Shown here: in pieces, positions 1 to 8,508 of the stretch
Layout of the letters: each line of letters starts with the position of its first letter
How positions within the stretch are numbered: position 1 is the first letter of the stretch
Assembly: GCA_964473525.1 (NCBI GenBank)
Contig: CAYYPK010000034.1
Span: 1-64,000 of the forward strand
Direction of reading: 5' to 3'
DNA: 64,000 nt
DNA from: GCA-2687025 sp964473525
GTDB taxonomy: Bacteria; Poribacteria; WGA-4E; GCA-2687025
The notes under the pieces: generated by a model
The model's input: the letters and a program-made list of their open reading frames with translations, nothing else
The model's database searches: none
What the model was told of the DNA's origin: nothing
Translations under genes and position numbers: made by a program

Positions 1-280
1 TGTTACCACGCATCCCGCGGAGGATAGGCGACCCGTCTGGTCGCCGGATGGCACACAGATTCTGGTCGAGTCGTTCCGTGACGGCGCCGTCCACCTGTAC
101 ATCGTGGGCCTGGGCGGCCGCGTCGTCCAGAGGGTGACCGACGCCAGGCCGCCAGCGTTTGCGGGGATCGAGGGCTCCAGCTGGTTTGACCCGGCCGTCC
201 CGCGCAGCGTGTCCCCTACTGACCGTCGCGCGACCACGTGGGGCTGGCTTAGGCGCCTAGGCGCCGCGGGGGCTCGGTAG
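1..280 (+). CDS. C-terminal part of a secreted TolB/PD40-type beta-propeller protein (5' end outside window)
   Basis: The reading frame is open from base 2 to the TAG at 278-280 and encodes the last 92 residues of a PD40 protein. It has the repeat signature PVWSPDGTQIL, a blade ending in RVTD, and then the conserved tail SSWFDPAVPRSVSP followed by ATTWGWLRRLG. It is closely similar to the C-terminus of the gene at 1367-2374 and to three minus-strand genes at 21-25 kb, so it is a paralogue. PD40 repeats form TolB-like beta-propellers, usually periplasmic or extracellular; the ligand is unknown. The start and signal peptide lie outside the window. Confidence 0.85.
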   Translation, partial: VTTHPAEDRRPVWSPDGTQILVESFRDGAVHLYIVGLGGRVVQRVTDARPPAFAGIEGSSWFDPAVPRSVSPTDRRATTWGWLRRLGAAGAR

Positions 281-387
281 GTTGTCTTGGTAGCATGGGG
301 CGTCACTTACAAGAGGTGGCCTCCAGAATCTCGAGCGAAGGCTGCTCCGCTTGGAAATGTGAGAATGAGTTGGAAGGAGGCGATCGT

Positions 388-678
388 ATGGCTTCGATCA
401 AAGTTATTGGGAGAAAGCAGAGGCTCTTCGAGCTGCTAACCAGCGAAGGGGGTAATGCAGATCGTGGCAAGGCGTTGGCCGCTGGCGCGGTGCTGGGCGG
501 CTCTGTGCTCGCACAGATGCTGCTGTCGGTCACGGCAGAGGCGCACAATTGCGGCGCTGATCAAGTTCCGTGCACTGCCGCGAACTTCAATCTCTGCCGA
601 GAAAGGTCGGCCGGCGATGGGCACGAGTGTATCCCCACATGCCAACTGACTAGCATAGTGCACTGCGTGCACGAGTGA
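388..678 (+). CDS. Small secreted six-cysteine peptide, copy 1
   Basis: A 96-residue protein. The start is set by GGAGG at 376-380, seven bases before the ATG. Residues 1-28 are polar and conserved with the next gene (IGRKQ, then GNADRGK). They are followed by an Ala/Gly-rich hydrophobic segment (ALAAGAVLGGSVLAQML) ending near TAEA, a plausible signal-peptidase site. The mature part has six cysteines spaced C-x6-C-x7-C-x10-C-x3-C-x7-C, which suggests three disulfides. No Trp is present. I recognise no family. It could be a small secreted disulfide-rich protein, or a precursor peptide with a conserved leader and a variable core. The paralogue downstream strongly supports that it is a real gene. 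Confidence 0.72.
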   Translation: MASIKVIGRKQRLFELLTSEGGNADRGKALAAGAVLGGSVLAQMLLSVTAEAHNCGADQVPCTAANFNLCRERSAGDGHECIPTCQLTSIVHCVHE

Positions 679-854
679 TGTTCAGTGGCCAGCGCGCGGA
701 TGCCTCGCACATGGCGCTTCCCATCGGGAAGCGCCTGGTTCCGGTCATGATCGAAGTAAGAGGATGGCGGACGCACGGAAGCGGATTGTCCAGGGCTTCG
801 ACTGGCGTGCATCTCGCTGGAACATCCAAGAATGAAGCAAATGGAGGCGACCAA

Positions 855-1151
855 ATGGCCCCGATCAGGGCAATCGGACGAAAGCAGAAGCTTCTCGACC
901 TGCTGAGCAGCGAGGAGGGCAACGCGGATCGCGGCAAGGCGTTGGCCGCTGGCGCTGTGCTGGGCGGCTCTGTGCTCGCACAGATGCTAGTCACGGCTTC
1001 CGCGCACGCGCACGCTTGCGCGCCAGACAGCGCCCCCTGCAACGAGTTCAATTTCATGCTCTGCCGGAACTCCTCGGCCGGCCCAGGACACGAATGCTTC
1101 CCTTCCTGTGGTGGTGGCGGCGTCTTCACGACCTGCACACACCAGGGGTAA
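855..1151 (+). CDS. Small secreted six-cysteine peptide, copy 2
   Basis: A 98-residue tandem paralogue of the preceding gene, again with GGAGG (843-847) seven bases before the ATG. The N-terminal half (IGRKQKLLDLLSSEEG, then DRGKALAAGAVLGGS) is almost identical between copies. The mature cysteine-rich half diverges everywhere except the cysteines: C-x6-C-x7-C-x10-C-x3-C-x8-C, plus the shared SAGxGHEC stretch. A likely cleavage site follows SAHAHA. A conserved leader with a diverging Cys core is the pattern of secreted toxin-like or ribosomally made peptide families. No modification enzyme other than the methyltransferase at 2371 is nearby, so function is open. Confidence 0.72.
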   Translation: MAPIRAIGRKQKLLDLLSSEEGNADRGKALAAGAVLGGSVLAQMLVTASAHAHACAPDSAPCNEFNFMLCRNSSAGPGHECFPSCGGGGVFTTCTHQG

Positions 1152-1366
1152 CAACTCGCGGGCTGCACTCTAGCGGGCAACCGTGGCCTAGGTCGTTGGC
1201 GCGCTTCCTTGGGCGCCGACCGGCGTGAATAGGGCGCCCGACCTGGGAACGGTGGTGTGACATGCACGCACGAGGGGTAGGCATCGGCGGCCCAGGTCGC
1301 CGTTGCCCATGCCCGTTCTTGGGCTGAACGAACAGACCGCGACCGCTAGAGGCGGTGGAGATGGTG

Positions 1367-2374
1367 ATGATCACAACTCGCGCGCTCGAATACGTGCTGA
1401 TGACCGCGTTCCTCGTGCTTGCCGCCATCGTGCCGTCGCGCGTATGGGCAGCGGACGGCGCGCGCGTTGTCTTTGGCGGCACCACCCTCGACGGGAGGTC
1501 TCGCATCTACACCACGACCCCTGAGGGCGTGGGTTTCGAGCCCCTGACCATCCGTGACGCCTCGGCAAACTATCCCGTGTGGTCACACGATGGTCATACT
1601 ATCGCCCTCACGTACAGCCCCTTTGGGGAACAGGGCGGCATCTACCTGATGGACCCAGACGGCAGTGACCTGAGAGCGTTAGCAGCGGGGCCTCCCGGCT
1701 TTGGTTGGCGACCTACATGGTCGCCAACAGATGACGCGGTAGCCTTTGAGTCCTCCCGTTTGGGGTTCGACCGCCGTGGCATCTACGTGGTCGATCTCAA
1801 TGGCGGCCCAGAGGCACGGGTCACGGACCGGTTCGAGTCGTCCAGAGCGCCCAGCTGGAGCCCCGTCAGCGACGCGATCGCCTACACATGGCGCCGCGAC
1901 GACGGTTTCACGGACATACGCGCCATGGATCGAGACGGGCTTCCGCTGGGGCAACTTACCGACCGGCCGTGGTACCACGCGGCGCTCACCTGGCACCCCC
2001 GTGGGAAGGCGATCGCCTTTGGATCAAGGGGCGAGGACGACGACAACGCTGACATCTACATCATGCAGCCCGACGGAACGGGAACTCGACGGGTGACAAC
2101 GCATCCTGCGGAGGATAGCACGCCCGTCTGGTCACCCGACGGCGCCCAGATCCTGTTCGAGTCGTCCCGCGACGGCAGCGGGCACATGTACATCATGGAC
2201 CTGAGCGGTCGCATCGTCCGGCGAGTGACAGACTCCAAGCCGCTGGCTCTTGTTGGCATAAGTGGTGTCAGTTGGTTTGACCCAGCCGTTCCGCGTGGCG
2301 TCTCGCCTATTGACCGTGCCGCGACGACGTGGGGTTGGCTCAGGCAGTTGGCCTCAGGGGGCCGTAAGCTATGA
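1367..2374 (+). CDS. Secreted TolB/PD40 beta-propeller protein with C-terminal W-motif
   Basis: About 335 residues. ATG 1367 is preferred because GGAG at 1357-1360 sits six bases upstream; ATG 1361 and GTG 1355 are in-frame alternatives. An N-terminal signal peptide ends near VWAADGAR. At least five PD40 blades follow, seen as the repeated phrases PxWSxD, IAFxS and IYxMDxDG. The C-terminal 35 residues are the conserved tail SWFDPAVPRGVSP and ATTWGWLRQL shared with four paralogues in this window. It is probably an exported binding or scaffold protein; no catalytic residues are recognisable. Its stop overlaps the start of the methyltransferase gene (ATGA), so the two are translationally coupled. 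Confidence 0.85.
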   Translation: MITTRALEYVLMTAFLVLAAIVPSRVWAADGARVVFGGTTLDGRSRIYTTTPEGVGFEPLTIRDASANYPVWSHDGHTIALTYSPFGEQGGIYLMDPDGSDLRALAAGPPGFGWRPTWSPTDDAVAFESSRLGFDRRGIYVVDLNGGPEARVTDRFESSRAPSWSPVSDAIAYTWRRDDGFTDIRAMDRDGLPLGQLTDRPWYHAALTWHPRGKAIAFGSRGEDDDNADIYIMQPDGTGTRRVTTHPAEDSTPVWSPDGAQILFESSRDGSGHMYIMDLSGRIVRRVTDSKPLALVGISGVSWFDPAVPRGVSPIDRAATTWGWLRQLASGGRKL

Positions 2375-3333
2375 CAGATGCTGCGGGACACCCCGCGACG
2401 GCGCACTCGACGGTGTCCGGAGCCGAGTCTCCGGCGGTCTCCGCGTTTCGAGCGGAGACGGGTGACATCCTCAACGAGCGTGAGAGCCATTATCCCATGA
2501 GCGCAGCTTACTTTCGCGCTGCGGCCGTGAGGGACTTGAGGCGCGCGCTCAAAGACGCTGAGGAAGGCGTCGCCAGCGTGGCGGCTCAGTCCGATCTGTA
2601 TTGGCAGAACATGGAAGAGGTGCTGGGGGACATCACGGCAATCGTTGGGATATCAGCCGAGGAGTTGCCGCTAACGGGCGTCTTCTTTCCCCGTTCAGAT
2701 GGGTGGGACTTCGACTCGCTCCACGAGGAGATCTACGAACAGACCATTTACCCAGCGATGGAGCACCTGAACTACATTGACTTCGAGCCTGCCCTCCATC
2801 GCGCGCGGTTCGTGATCGCTCAGTTGGCAAAGCTCGACGCTGAGAGGGGCCGGTTCCTGGATGCCGGGTGCGGGCCAGGCGTGCTCCTGTCGCTGATCTT
2901 ACAGGCGAAGGCCGAGTGGATCGGTCAGGGCATCGACATCAGCGCATCCTGCTGCGACTATGCAAGGAAGCTGGTGCAGCGGAAAGGCGTCGACGACCGC
3001 GCGCGATTAGATGTCGGGGACATCCGAGACCTGCCATACGACGATGAGGAGTTCGACCTCGTCGTCGCCGTTGAGGTGCTGGAGCACGTGCGCGACTCTG
3101 AGGTGGGCATGCGTGAGTTGCTGCGCGTGCTAGAGCCGGGCGGACGGTGCATCTTGGCGCTGCCAGTGAATCTCCAAGCGCATGTGCACCTCCGCGACTT
3201 CAGCGACGTCTCTGAGGTGCTGACGTTCTACGAGCAGTTCGACATGGACATCCTGCGGTTCGAGTGCGAGGAGTTCATGCTGCGCGGCAACCCCTACATC
3301 GACACATTCGCCCTGATGAGAAAGCCGCTCTGA
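2371..3333 (+). CDS. Class I SAM-dependent methyltransferase
   Basis: A 320-residue protein. Residues 162-170 are FLDAGCGPG, the SAM-binding motif I of the Rossmann-like methyltransferase fold. GIDIS follows as the motif II acidic strand, with DIRDLPYDDEEFDLVV and EVLEHV further on (motifs post II/III of the Methyltransf_11/25 type). The N-terminal 130 residues are not recognisable as a domain. The substrate is unknown. The ATG overlaps the stop of the PD40 gene by four bases and its own stop overlaps the next start by one base, so the three genes form a tight operon. Nearness to the six-Cys peptides makes peptide methylation conceivable but unproven. Confidence 0.85.
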   Translation: MTDAAGHPATAHSTVSGAESPAVSAFRAETGDILNERESHYPMSAAYFRAAAVRDLRRALKDAEEGVASVAAQSDLYWQNMEEVLGDITAIVGISAEELPLTGVFFPRSDGWDFDSLHEEIYEQTIYPAMEHLNYIDFEPALHRARFVIAQLAKLDAERGRFLDAGCGPGVLLSLILQAKAEWIGQGIDISASCCDYARKLVQRKGVDDRARLDVGDIRDLPYDDEEFDLVVAVEVLEHVRDSEVGMRELLRVLEPGGRCILALPVNLQAHVHLRDFSDVSEVLTFYEQFDMDILRFECEEFMLRGNPYIDTFALMRKPL

Positions 3334-4481
3334 TGCCTACCACGTTCACATACGGCCACTTCCTGACGGCGTTGGTTCTCGCGTTCTCCGCCTATGCGAG
3401 CTACACGGACATCCGGTGGGGAAAGGTCCGCAATCTATGTAGCTTCGGGCTCATTTACGTTGGATTGCTCGTGCAGCTGGTCTCACTGGTTCGGCGGGAT
3501 GTGCAACTCTCCGCCGTCCTGGGAACCGTCGTGGGGGGCGTTGCGGTCGCCATACTGCTGTATTGGATCGGCATACTCGCCGCCGGTGACGTGAAGCTGT
3601 TCTACGGCATCTGCTTGGCCTTGCCGCCGCAGCTGTTCGAATACGGGTCGAGCGGGCGCCTGTTCTCGCCCCTGGTTCTGGCCGTCAACACCTTCGTACC
3701 TTACGCGTTCTCGCTGCTAGCCGTGCTGATGTGGCGAAGCACCGCCAGGGAGAAGCTGCGCGTCGTGCTGGACGGCCTTCAACCAAAGAGGCTTGGGACA
3801 CTCATCCTGACCCTCATTCTCTTCGTGGCGTTCTCGTCTCTTATGTATCCGGCGTTGCTGTGGCTAAGAGTGGTCCTGCCATTTCGCATGACGGGCTTCC
3901 CCGCGCTCATAGTCGTCATCCTGACGTTCTCCGTGCTCCGCAAGCGCGTGACGACGTGGATGCCCATGATCGCCGCCCGCCTTGGCGCACCTGGGAAGAA
4001 GGGATACCTGTACTACCCTGTCCTGCTGCTGATGGGCCTAGGACTCTATCAGTTCGGCGTGCCATGGGACTTCCTACGGCGGCTGCTGTCCGCGGTGGCG
4101 TTCGTGTACGTACTCGGCAGGCTGATGGAACTCGCGAGCCAAGTGCTCGACTCCGAGGTGCCGATTGACGATGTCAAGGAGGGAATGATCCTCTCGGAGC
4201 CGATCCTCGAGTACGGCACGGCGGATGGGCAGGTGCGCTACTACATCGGGATGGACCTGCCGGAGGACTCCGGCGCGGTGAGCGTGGAGGTGTTCGCGAA
4301 TCCTGGCCGTCTGGGCGATGTGTCCGTCGAGCATCTGCGCGAGCTGTCCGCGGCGGGCGAGTTTGCGCCGTGTGGCGGTGTCGTGCGCATCCAACGTCCC
4401 GTGCGCTTCGCCCCCGTGCTGCTGGTCGGCGTGCTGATCACCGTTTCCTCCGGCGGATTCTTCTACCGCTGGTTCGTGTAG
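3333..4481 (+). CDS. Prepilin-peptidase-like (A24 family) membrane protein with extra C-terminal domain
   Basis: A 382-residue polytopic membrane protein whose ATG overlaps the preceding TGA by one base. Near residue 25 is YTDIRWGKVRN and near residue 84 AAGDVKL. These match the two aspartates of A24 aspartyl peptidases (D in the DxRxxxIPN region and the GxGD motif), although the first glycine of GxGD is Ala here. Several further membrane segments follow to about residue 265. A soluble part then contains VPIDDVKEGMILSEPI, which resembles the domain at the C-terminus of archaeal A24 peptidases. A final hydrophobic segment ends the protein. The likely role is to cleave leader peptides at the inner membrane; no pilin genes are in the window. 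Confidence 0.72.
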   Translation: MPTTFTYGHFLTALVLAFSAYASYTDIRWGKVRNLCSFGLIYVGLLVQLVSLVRRDVQLSAVLGTVVGGVAVAILLYWIGILAAGDVKLFYGICLALPPQLFEYGSSGRLFSPLVLAVNTFVPYAFSLLAVLMWRSTAREKLRVVLDGLQPKRLGTLILTLILFVAFSSLMYPALLWLRVVLPFRMTGFPALIVVILTFSVLRKRVTTWMPMIAARLGAPGKKGYLYYPVLLLMGLGLYQFGVPWDFLRRLLSAVAFVYVLGRLMELASQVLDSEVPIDDVKEGMILSEPILEYGTADGQVRYYIGMDLPEDSGAVSVEVFANPGRLGDVSVEHLRELSAAGEFAPCGGVVRIQRPVRFAPVLLVGVLITVSSGGFFYRWFV

Positions 4482-4510
4482 GGACCGGCCACCCGCCCTC
4501 CTAACCAGGA

Positions 4511-4529
4511 CTCCCTCTCTCAGAGGGAG
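4511..4529. terminator. Short hairpin between genes, possible weak terminator
   Basis: An 8-bp perfect inverted repeat (CTCCCTCT / AGAGGGAG) with a 3-base loop lies 30 bases after the peptidase-like gene and 90 bases before the next start. There is no T-rich tail, so intrinsic termination is uncertain. Confidence 0.3.
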
Positions 4530-4617
4530 GGTCAGGTCGGCATCGGCAAGCACACGGCGCGGCTGAGCACTACTACCCTTTGCCTGGACTGAACGATAGA
4601 ACGCTAGGGAGTGAACG

Positions 4618-6534
4618 TTGAAGCGGTATCTGCTAGCCATGGTCGCGCTTACGCTGCTGGTCGTATCTCCGTTCGCCTACCAACAGTGGGCGGAGGCGAA
4701 GCGTCTCGACAGCCTCGCGGAACTGCGCGACGCCGCCCGTGAACTGGACGCAGTGTCTCCCGACGAAGCCATACGCCTGGCGCGAGGCGACAGCGCCGTC
4801 GTCATCCTCTACACCGGCGACACGCGTGGGCATCTCGAGCCTTGCGGGTGCTACTCGGGTCAGTCGGGCGGCATTCCGCGCCGCAACGCCGTCATCGCGC
4901 AGTTCCGCGACGAGGGCATTGATCCACTGATTGTGGACGCCGGAGGGCTCGCCGACGGCGACGCCGCTCTCGACATACTGCGCACCGAGACGTATGTGAG
5001 GGCGATGGGCGAGGCGGGCTACCACGCCATCGCGCTGACGGACGAAGACAGGCGGCTCGCGGGCGACTCCATCGGCGACGACGGTCGGTTCCTCGTGGCG
5101 GACGGCGCCGCCGCTCCCGACACGCGTACGACGGCGCGCATTGCGGATCGACACGTGGCTATCTTCGCCATCGACTCACAACTCGAAGGGCAGCTCACAC
5201 AATCCTTAGCTTCGCTTGACGACGCCGTGGGAGCTGCGGAAGCGACGGCAGACCTCACGGTCGTGCTCGTGGATGGCCCCGTGGACGCGGTTGCTGAGTG
5301 GGCCCGTGGCAGGGACGACGTCGACGCGCTCATCTCCAGCGCCCCCGGCATCGACCGGCGCGAGGGCGACCTCGTCGTGCTGCACGCCTCGCCTAAAGGT
5401 GAGACGTTGGGCATGGCGTCCCTGTCCCTGGCTAGCTCCCACGACGTGACGGAGTACTTCGCGACGGAAATCGCCCTAAGAGAGGACGTGCACGACCACG
5501 ACGCGACCCGAGCCCTGCTCACCGAGTTCTACGAGCAGGTCGCGAGCGATCCGACGTACCACGTCGCCGCGAAGCGCCTCTTCGAGGATCAGGCCGAGGA
5601 GCAGGATCCCGGAGCTGTGTATGCCGGCCCGGAGACGTGCAAGACGTGCCACGACGCCGAATACGACCAGTGGACGGTGACGCCGCACGCAGTGGCGTAC
5701 AACACACTGCAGACGGTGCAGCGGCACTTCCACCCGGACTGCGTCTCGTGCCACGTCACGGGATTCGGGTATGAGGAGGGGTATCGCATCGGCGACACGG
5801 AGTATCTCCAGGGCGTGGGCTGCGAGACGTGCCACGGCCCCGGGCAAGCGCACGCGGACAATCCCCAGCGCGCGAACATCCGACGCGAAGTACCGGACGC
5901 CCTCTGCGCGCAGTGCCACAACGAGGAGCACTCGCCTGGTTTCGCTGACTCCGTCCATCTGGTGCGCAAGGAAGTCGACCACAGCGAGAAGGTGGCGCCT
6001 TTAGAAGGTATCCTCCAACGACGGATGCGCGGCGCGTTGCGCACCGAAGTGGAGCTGTTTGTAATGAGCATGTGTCCCGCCGGTGTGGGCGCGGAGGACT
6101 TCCTCCTACCCCTCGTGAAGGAGTATCGGGACGATATCGACTTCCGTCTCCACTACTTCGGCAAGGAGGACGACGAGAACGCCGAAGCCGGCACGGACTT
6201 CAAGGGATTCAGCAGCATGCACGGCCGCCCGGAGGTGATGGAGGATGTACGGCAACTCGTCGTCGCGCGGGAATACCCGGACAGGTACATCGACTTCATC
6301 CTGTGCCGCAACAAGTCGCTCACGAAGTCGTGGGAGGACTGCGCGCGGAAGCTCGGTCTGGACGTCGCGCGCATCGCGGCCGGCGTCGATTCCGACGAGA
6401 TGGTCGCCGTCTACCGCGACAACACGGCGCGCACGCACGCGCTCGAAGTCAGCGGGTCGCCTACCCTCTATATAGACGGGCGCAAGCACCCCGTGTGGGT
6501 GTTCCGCAACAAAGTCAAGGGACAGTGCCGGTAG
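4618..6534 (+). CDS. Exported fusion: metallophosphatase-like domain, tetraheme cytochrome c domain, thioredoxin-like domain
   Basis: A 638-residue protein starting at TTG, supported by GGGA seven bases upstream. Residues 1-25 are a signal anchor. Residues about 60-300 contain ILYTGDTRGHLEPCGC and GGIPRRNAVI, typical of the UshA/5'-nucleotidase-like domains found next to multiheme cytochromes. Residues about 335-440 hold four CxxCH haem motifs (CKTCH, CVSCH, CETCH, CAQCH), a c554-like tetraheme arrangement. Residues about 478-638 resemble a DsbA/GILT-type thioredoxin fold, with VELFVMSMCPAG, a single N-terminal Cys, and the cis-Pro element SGSPTLYIDG. It is probably periplasmic redox machinery. 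The fusion order is unusual; the substrate is unknown. Confidence 0.82.
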   Translation: MKRYLLAMVALTLLVVSPFAYQQWAEAKRLDSLAELRDAARELDAVSPDEAIRLARGDSAVVILYTGDTRGHLEPCGCYSGQSGGIPRRNAVIAQFRDEGIDPLIVDAGGLADGDAALDILRTETYVRAMGEAGYHAIALTDEDRRLAGDSIGDDGRFLVADGAAAPDTRTTARIADRHVAIFAIDSQLEGQLTQSLASLDDAVGAAEATADLTVVLVDGPVDAVAEWARGRDDVDALISSAPGIDRREGDLVVLHASPKGETLGMASLSLASSHDVTEYFATEIALREDVHDHDATRALLTEFYEQVASDPTYHVAAKRLFEDQAEEQDPGAVYAGPETCKTCHDAEYDQWTVTPHAVAYNTLQTVQRHFHPDCVSCHVTGFGYEEGYRIGDTEYLQGVGCETCHGPGQAHADNPQRANIRREVPDALCAQCHNEEHSPGFADSVHLVRKEVDHSEKVAPLEGILQRRMRGALRTEVELFVMSMCPAGVGAEDFLLPLVKEYRDDIDFRLHYFGKEDDENAEAGTDFKGFSSMHGRPEVMEDVRQLVVAREYPDRYIDFILCRNKSLTKSWEDCARKLGLDVARIAAGVDSDEMVAVYRDNTARTHALEVSGSPTLYIDGRKHPVWVFRNKVKGQCR

Positions 6535-6732
6535 CCGGCTGACAGACGGCATGTGCTTGCGCCGGCCGACCACGGCATATCGTGGCGCCGGCTCTGCGTG
6601 CACTGTACCATGCGGAAAGGGCGCGGAGGGCTGGCGCCGCAACTGCAATAGGCGCGATACTGGTCGAAGCCAGTTGACTGACCGATGCCCGCATAGACCC
6701 GACAAGGGTCGGCCCGGCGGGAGACATGACCT

Positions 6733-7527
6733 ATGGCAACACCACGTACCTGCGTCGTATCGCTGGCCCTGTCCCTCGTCGTTGCGCTGAGCGCATCGGC
6801 AGTTCGGGAGCTTCACACCGACCAGTTCGACCGGGTGCCGCTTAGCCCAACGTGGACGTTCTTCGCCCCAGGCGGCGGCTCTTACGAGGTTCGTGATGGG
6901 TGGCTGCACATCACGTCGCCCGGCTTCCTTGACGTCATGGCCGGGGACGAACCCTCTATGGCTCCGATGCTCCTGATAGAGCCGCCAGTTAGCGACGTGT
7001 TCACCTTCGAGACGCGGCTCCGGTTCCACAAGGACGCCCCGGGCGCGGCCGCGGGGCTCGTCGCAATACGGAAGGATCTCGAATCGCGCATGTCCCTGGA
7101 GGTCTACACTCGGCCGCTTGTAGGCATGGTGGTGCTGACATGGCTGGCTGGCCCCCTGCACGGCGGGGACAGCGCGCAAGTAGGTCTGGCAGGCGACACC
7201 TGGCTTCGGGCGGAGTTGCCCGCCGATATGCCTTTCACCGAACCGAGGTTCTTCTACCGGCAGGGAGGCGCGGAGGATCTCTGGATAGATGCCACGGCTC
7301 CTGACGTAGTGTTCCCATTTCGACTTCCTGCTGACATCATCAAGCCCCGGTTCCTCGCCGGCGAATACTTGATCGGCCTATTCGTCAGAGGAGGGTGGGA
7401 CGAAAGAGCCGAGGACAACGAAGCGGAGGTCGCGTTCGACTACTTCCACTCGCCAGAGATGCTTGCGTTGACCGCGCATACAGGTAGCACGGCGGCCACC
7501 ATCTGGGGATCGGTCAAGCACCGGTAA
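6733..7527 (+). CDS. Secreted concanavalin-like jelly-roll protein (DUF1349 / GH43 C-terminal-like), copy 1
   Basis: A 264-residue protein with a signal peptide ending after ALSASA. The body begins TDQFDRVPLSPTWTFF and contains GSYEVRDGWLHI, FTFETRLRF, GLVAIRKD and FDYFHSPEM. This is the strand pattern of concanavalin-like domains found in DUF1349 and at the C-terminus of GH43 xylosidases. No glycosidase active site is seen, so carbohydrate binding is more likely than hydrolysis. The C-terminus is AATIWGSVKHR, the window-wide W-motif. The next gene is a tandem duplicate. Confidence 0.75.
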   Translation: MATPRTCVVSLALSLVVALSASAVRELHTDQFDRVPLSPTWTFFAPGGGSYEVRDGWLHITSPGFLDVMAGDEPSMAPMLLIEPPVSDVFTFETRLRFHKDAPGAAAGLVAIRKDLESRMSLEVYTRPLVGMVVLTWLAGPLHGGDSAQVGLAGDTWLRAELPADMPFTEPRFFYRQGGAEDLWIDATAPDVVFPFRLPADIIKPRFLAGEYLIGLFVRGGWDERAEDNEAEVAFDYFHSPEMLALTAHTGSTAATIWGSVKHR

Positions 7528-7573
7528 GAGCCGCCCGGTCCCGGCAGGGCCCTGCGAACAGGAGACCGAAGCA

Positions 7574-8359
7574 ATGACATTCGTCCCACGTAGCGGAATA
7601 ACGCTTGCGTTGTTCCTTGCTGTTGCGCTGAGCGCGTCGGCGGCGCGGGAGCCTCACACCGACCAGTTCGATCGCCCGCCGCTCGACCGCAGTTGGACGT
7701 TCTTCGCCCCAGGTGGCGGGTCCTACGAGGTCCGCCATGGGTGGCTACACCTGGCGGCTCCCGGCCCGCTTTGGATGCTGGGAGACGAGGATTCCATGCC
7801 CCCAATGCTCCTCTTTGAGCCGCCGGCGGACGACGTATTCGCCTTCGAGACGCGACTCAAGTTCCACAGAGTCGTGCCCTTCACGTCAGCGGGTCTGGTC
7901 GTGATACGGAAGGATCTGACGTCGCTCATGGCCTTGACATGTGTGCCCGGCCCGCGCTGGGACCGGGTGTCGCTATCGTGGCGGGATGGCGTTCCCCTTG
8001 GCGGCGGCGGCAGCGCGCAGGTCGTGGAACCCGGCGATACATGGCTCCGCCTGGAGATACCGGCTGATATGCGTGACGCCGACCCAGGATACTTCTATAA
8101 GAGGCGCGCGGAGGCCCCATGGATAGCAGCCGAGAACACGGCGAGGATCCCTCTTGCGCTCCCGGACAATATCGACCTCCGATTCCTCCCTGGCGAATAC
8201 TGGATTGGGCTCTTCGTCGATGGCGGATCGGACAAACCCGGGGAAGGCAAGGAGTCGAGAGTCGCATTCGACTACTTCCACTCGCCACAGCTACAGCCGC
8301 TGGCCGTCCATGCAGGCAGCACTGCGGCCACCATCTGGGGCTCCATCAAGCAGCGGTGA
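7574..8359 (+). CDS. Secreted concanavalin-like jelly-roll protein, copy 2
   Basis: A 261-residue tandem paralogue of the preceding gene, 46 bases downstream, with AGGAG eight bases before the ATG. It shares TDQFDRPPLDRSWTFF, GSYEVRHGWLHL, FAFETRLKF, FDYFHSPQ and the ending AATIWGSIKQR. Identity is highest at the signal peptide, around the first strands and at the extreme C-terminus, and lower in the central loops. That fits duplication followed by divergence of the presumed ligand surface. It is probably exported; function is not established. Confidence 0.75.
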   Translation: MTFVPRSGITLALFLAVALSASAAREPHTDQFDRPPLDRSWTFFAPGGGSYEVRHGWLHLAAPGPLWMLGDEDSMPPMLLFEPPADDVFAFETRLKFHRVVPFTSAGLVVIRKDLTSLMALTCVPGPRWDRVSLSWRDGVPLGGGGSAQVVEPGDTWLRLEIPADMRDADPGYFYKRRAEAPWIAAENTARIPLALPDNIDLRFLPGEYWIGLFVDGGSDKPGEGKESRVAFDYFHSPQLQPLAVHAGSTAATIWGSIKQR

Positions 8360-8508
8360 GGCGTTGCGGCGAAGGGGCTCCGCTCATCGCGTATTGTTAA
8401 GGCAACGCCAGGCGCGGATGGGGATCCGGGCGTCTGGCGAGATCGTGGCCCGCGAACAGAGGAGACGCGATGTAGGCAGGATCTACGTCGACGTGAGGGG
8501 GTGGAACC

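Noticed and set aside
388..2374. Quinohaemoprotein or methylamine dehydrogenase-like system (Cys-rich small subunit plus beta-propeller).
   Set aside because: The small proteins contain no tryptophan, so no tryptophan-derived quinone cofactor can form. No MauG or radical-SAM maturation gene is present.
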